Part shown: positions 22,900 through 23,854 of the stretch, one piece after another
Layout: each line of letters starts with the position of its first letter
How positions within the stretch are numbered: the stretch's first letter is position 1
NCBI GenBank assembly: GCA_963653425.1
Contig: CAVJWC010000016.1
Location: 1 to 23,854, forward strand
Direction of reading: 5' to 3'
Source of the DNA: UMGS692 sp963653425
GTDB lineage: Bacteria > Bacillota > Clostridia > Christensenellales > CAG-314
Length of the DNA stretch: 23,854 nt
Translations under genes and position numbers: made by a program
Notes under the pieces: generated by a model
Databases searched by the model: none
The model's input: only the letters and a program-made list of their open reading frames with translations
Told to the model about the DNA's origin: nothing

Positions 22900-23601
22900 A
22901 TGTTTAAGGCAATTATTAAGCTTTTAAGCAAAGTCTTGTTTTTCGGCGGTTTCCTTTCGGGCGAAGGTTCTTACCCCAAGCCCCTTGGTAAAGACGAAGA
23001 AACGCGCTGTTTCGAACTTATGAAAAAGGGCGACAGGTCCGCGCGGGATAAACTTATTACCCACAATATGCGTCTCGTCGCTCACATAGCCAAAAAGTTC
23101 GTCGGAAACGGCGATACGGACGACCTTATTTCCATCGGCTCGATAGGTCTTATTAAAGGCATAGAATCCTACGACTGCGAAAAATGCACCGCGCCCGCAA
23201 CCTTCCTCGCCCGCTGTATCGAAAACGAAATACTTATGACTCTCCGTAGCCAAAAACGACACAGCGGAACTCTTTACATAAACGAACCTATCGGCACGGA
23301 TTCCGACGGAAACGAGTATTCCCTCATGGACGTTCTCTCCGTTAAAGAAGAAAGCGTGTTTATCCAAGCCGAACAAAACGTTCTCGCCGAAAAACTCAAC
23401 GAAATCCTCCTTTCCTGCCTCACCGAACGCGAATATACCGTCATTTTTCACCGCTACGGCCTCAGAAATACACCCGCCCTCACCCAGCTCCAGACCGCCC
23501 GTAAACTCAGTATCTCAAGAAGCTACGTCTCGCGCATAGAAGCTAAAGCTATAGAAAAAATCCGCTCCGCCTTAAAGCAAGAACACTTCTTCGAAGTGTA
23601 G
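22900..23601 (+). CDS. sigK: Sporulation sigma factor sigma-K (with pro-sequence)
   Basis: 233 residues, uninterrupted. Late mother-cell sigma factor that directs RNA polymerase to coat and maturation genes. Residues 1 to about 24 form a hydrophobic pro-sequence (MFKAIIKLLSKVLFFGGFL) like that of pro-sigma-K, which is kept inactive at the membrane until cleaved. Region 2 follows (NMRLVAHIAKKF, DDLISIGSIGLIKGIESY, LARCIENEILMTLRS), then EPIGTDSDGNEYSLMDVL, then region 4 (LTEREYTVIFHRYGL, LSISRSYVSRIEAKAIEKI). Region 2.4 reads CEKCTAPATF where the family usually has GKGTKLATY. GGAGG lies upstream of the ATG. No processing protease gene is in the window. The 166 bp between the rnpB terminator and this gene hold no other gene. 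Confidence 0.93.
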   Translation: MFKAIIKLLSKVLFFGGFLSGEGSYPKPLGKDEETRCFELMKKGDRSARDKLITHNMRLVAHIAKKFVGNGDTDDLISIGSIGLIKGIESYDCEKCTAPATFLARCIENEILMTLRSQKRHSGTLYINEPIGTDSDGNEYSLMDVLSVKEESVFIQAEQNVLAEKLNEILLSCLTEREYTVIFHRYGLRNTPALTQLQTARKLSISRSYVSRIEAKAIEKIRSALKQEHFFEV

Positions 23602-23611
23602 CCTTTTTTCA

Positions 23612-23854
23612 CCTACTTTCTTCAGAGAAGAAAGTAGGCAAAGAAGCCTACTCTTCCTTATCCTTCTTTCTTCTGCGAAGAAAGAAGCAAAGAAGCTTTG
23701 CCTACGTTTCCCTTCTTTCTTCTGCGAAGAAAGAAGCAAAGACGCACCTACTTTCTTTGGAAAAGAAAGTAGGCAAAGAAACTTTCATTGAGCTTCGCGT
23801 AGCCGTCAGTGAAATGCGAAACTTATAAAAAGAAAGTAAGCAAAGAAACTTTCA
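23612..23854 (+). repeat. Cluster of four CTTTCTTT-core hairpins at the window's right end
   Basis: Perfect stems lie at 23612-23638 (12 bp, loop AGA), 23664-23688 (11 bp, loop TGC), 23712-23736 (11 bp, loop TGC) and 23747-23773 (12 bp, loop GGA). The first three have CTTTCTTC paired with GAAGAAAG in place of CTTTCTTT/AAAGAAAG, a compensated change. The last is followed by GCAAAGAAACTTTCATTGAG and the TTCGCG...TGCGAA pair. A further AGAAAGTAAGCAAAGAAAC runs to the window edge. The first hairpin starts 11 bp after the sigK stop. Confidence 0.9.

Overview
The window reads as chromosomal DNA of a spore-forming, Gram-positive, Clostridia-like bacterium. The evidence is a sigma-K gene with an N-terminal pro-sequence, a class A RNase P RNA, Shine-Dalgarno-led genes, clear -35/-10 promoters, and peptidoglycan genes of bacterial type. 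It is probably an uncultured gut or anaerobic lineage, but the species cannot be named from sequence alone. Both ends of the window lie in the same intergenic repeat family, in opposite orientation, so the window may be a whole contig broken at repeats.

Layout. 1-222: repeats. 223-1811 (minus): two overlapping half-size CHR (chromate transporter) genes with a strong promoter. 2164-5681 (plus): a membrane-anchored MurF-like ligase followed by D-Ala-D-Ala ligase. 5682-6299: low-complexity spacer, a promoter and a hairpin-rich leader. 6300-8498: MurB and a PHP-domain phosphoesterase. 9037-13170: a 1377-residue protein with about 935 residues of Lys/Glu-rich repetitive sequence joined to winged-helix and Mrr-type nuclease domains. 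13171-14288: over 1 kb of intergenic repeats, including a 265-bp tandem repeat. 14289-20269: a membrane-anchored leucine-rich-repeat protein and a large secreted, C-terminally anchored surface protein. 20389-23601: proS, rnpB and sigK. 23602-23854: repeats again.

How it fits together. MurF, Ddl and MurB act in peptidoglycan precursor synthesis: MurB makes UDP-MurNAc, Ddl makes D-Ala-D-Ala, and MurF joins the dipeptide to the UDP-MurNAc peptide. proS, rnpB and sigK are core information and sporulation genes. The two surface proteins are probably extracytoplasmic.

Two patterns run across the window and are its most unusual content. First, a family of intergenic elements is built from perfect hairpins with a CTTTCTTT/AAAGAAAG core and 2-4 nt loops; the outer stem bases change in complementary pairs from copy to copy. 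Second, low-complexity inserts or tails are present in both CHR proteins, MurF, Ddl, MurB, the Mrr-type protein and the large surface protein. In most of them short in-frame DNA tandem duplications (21, 30, 36, 39, 45, 75 and 267 bp) are still visible.
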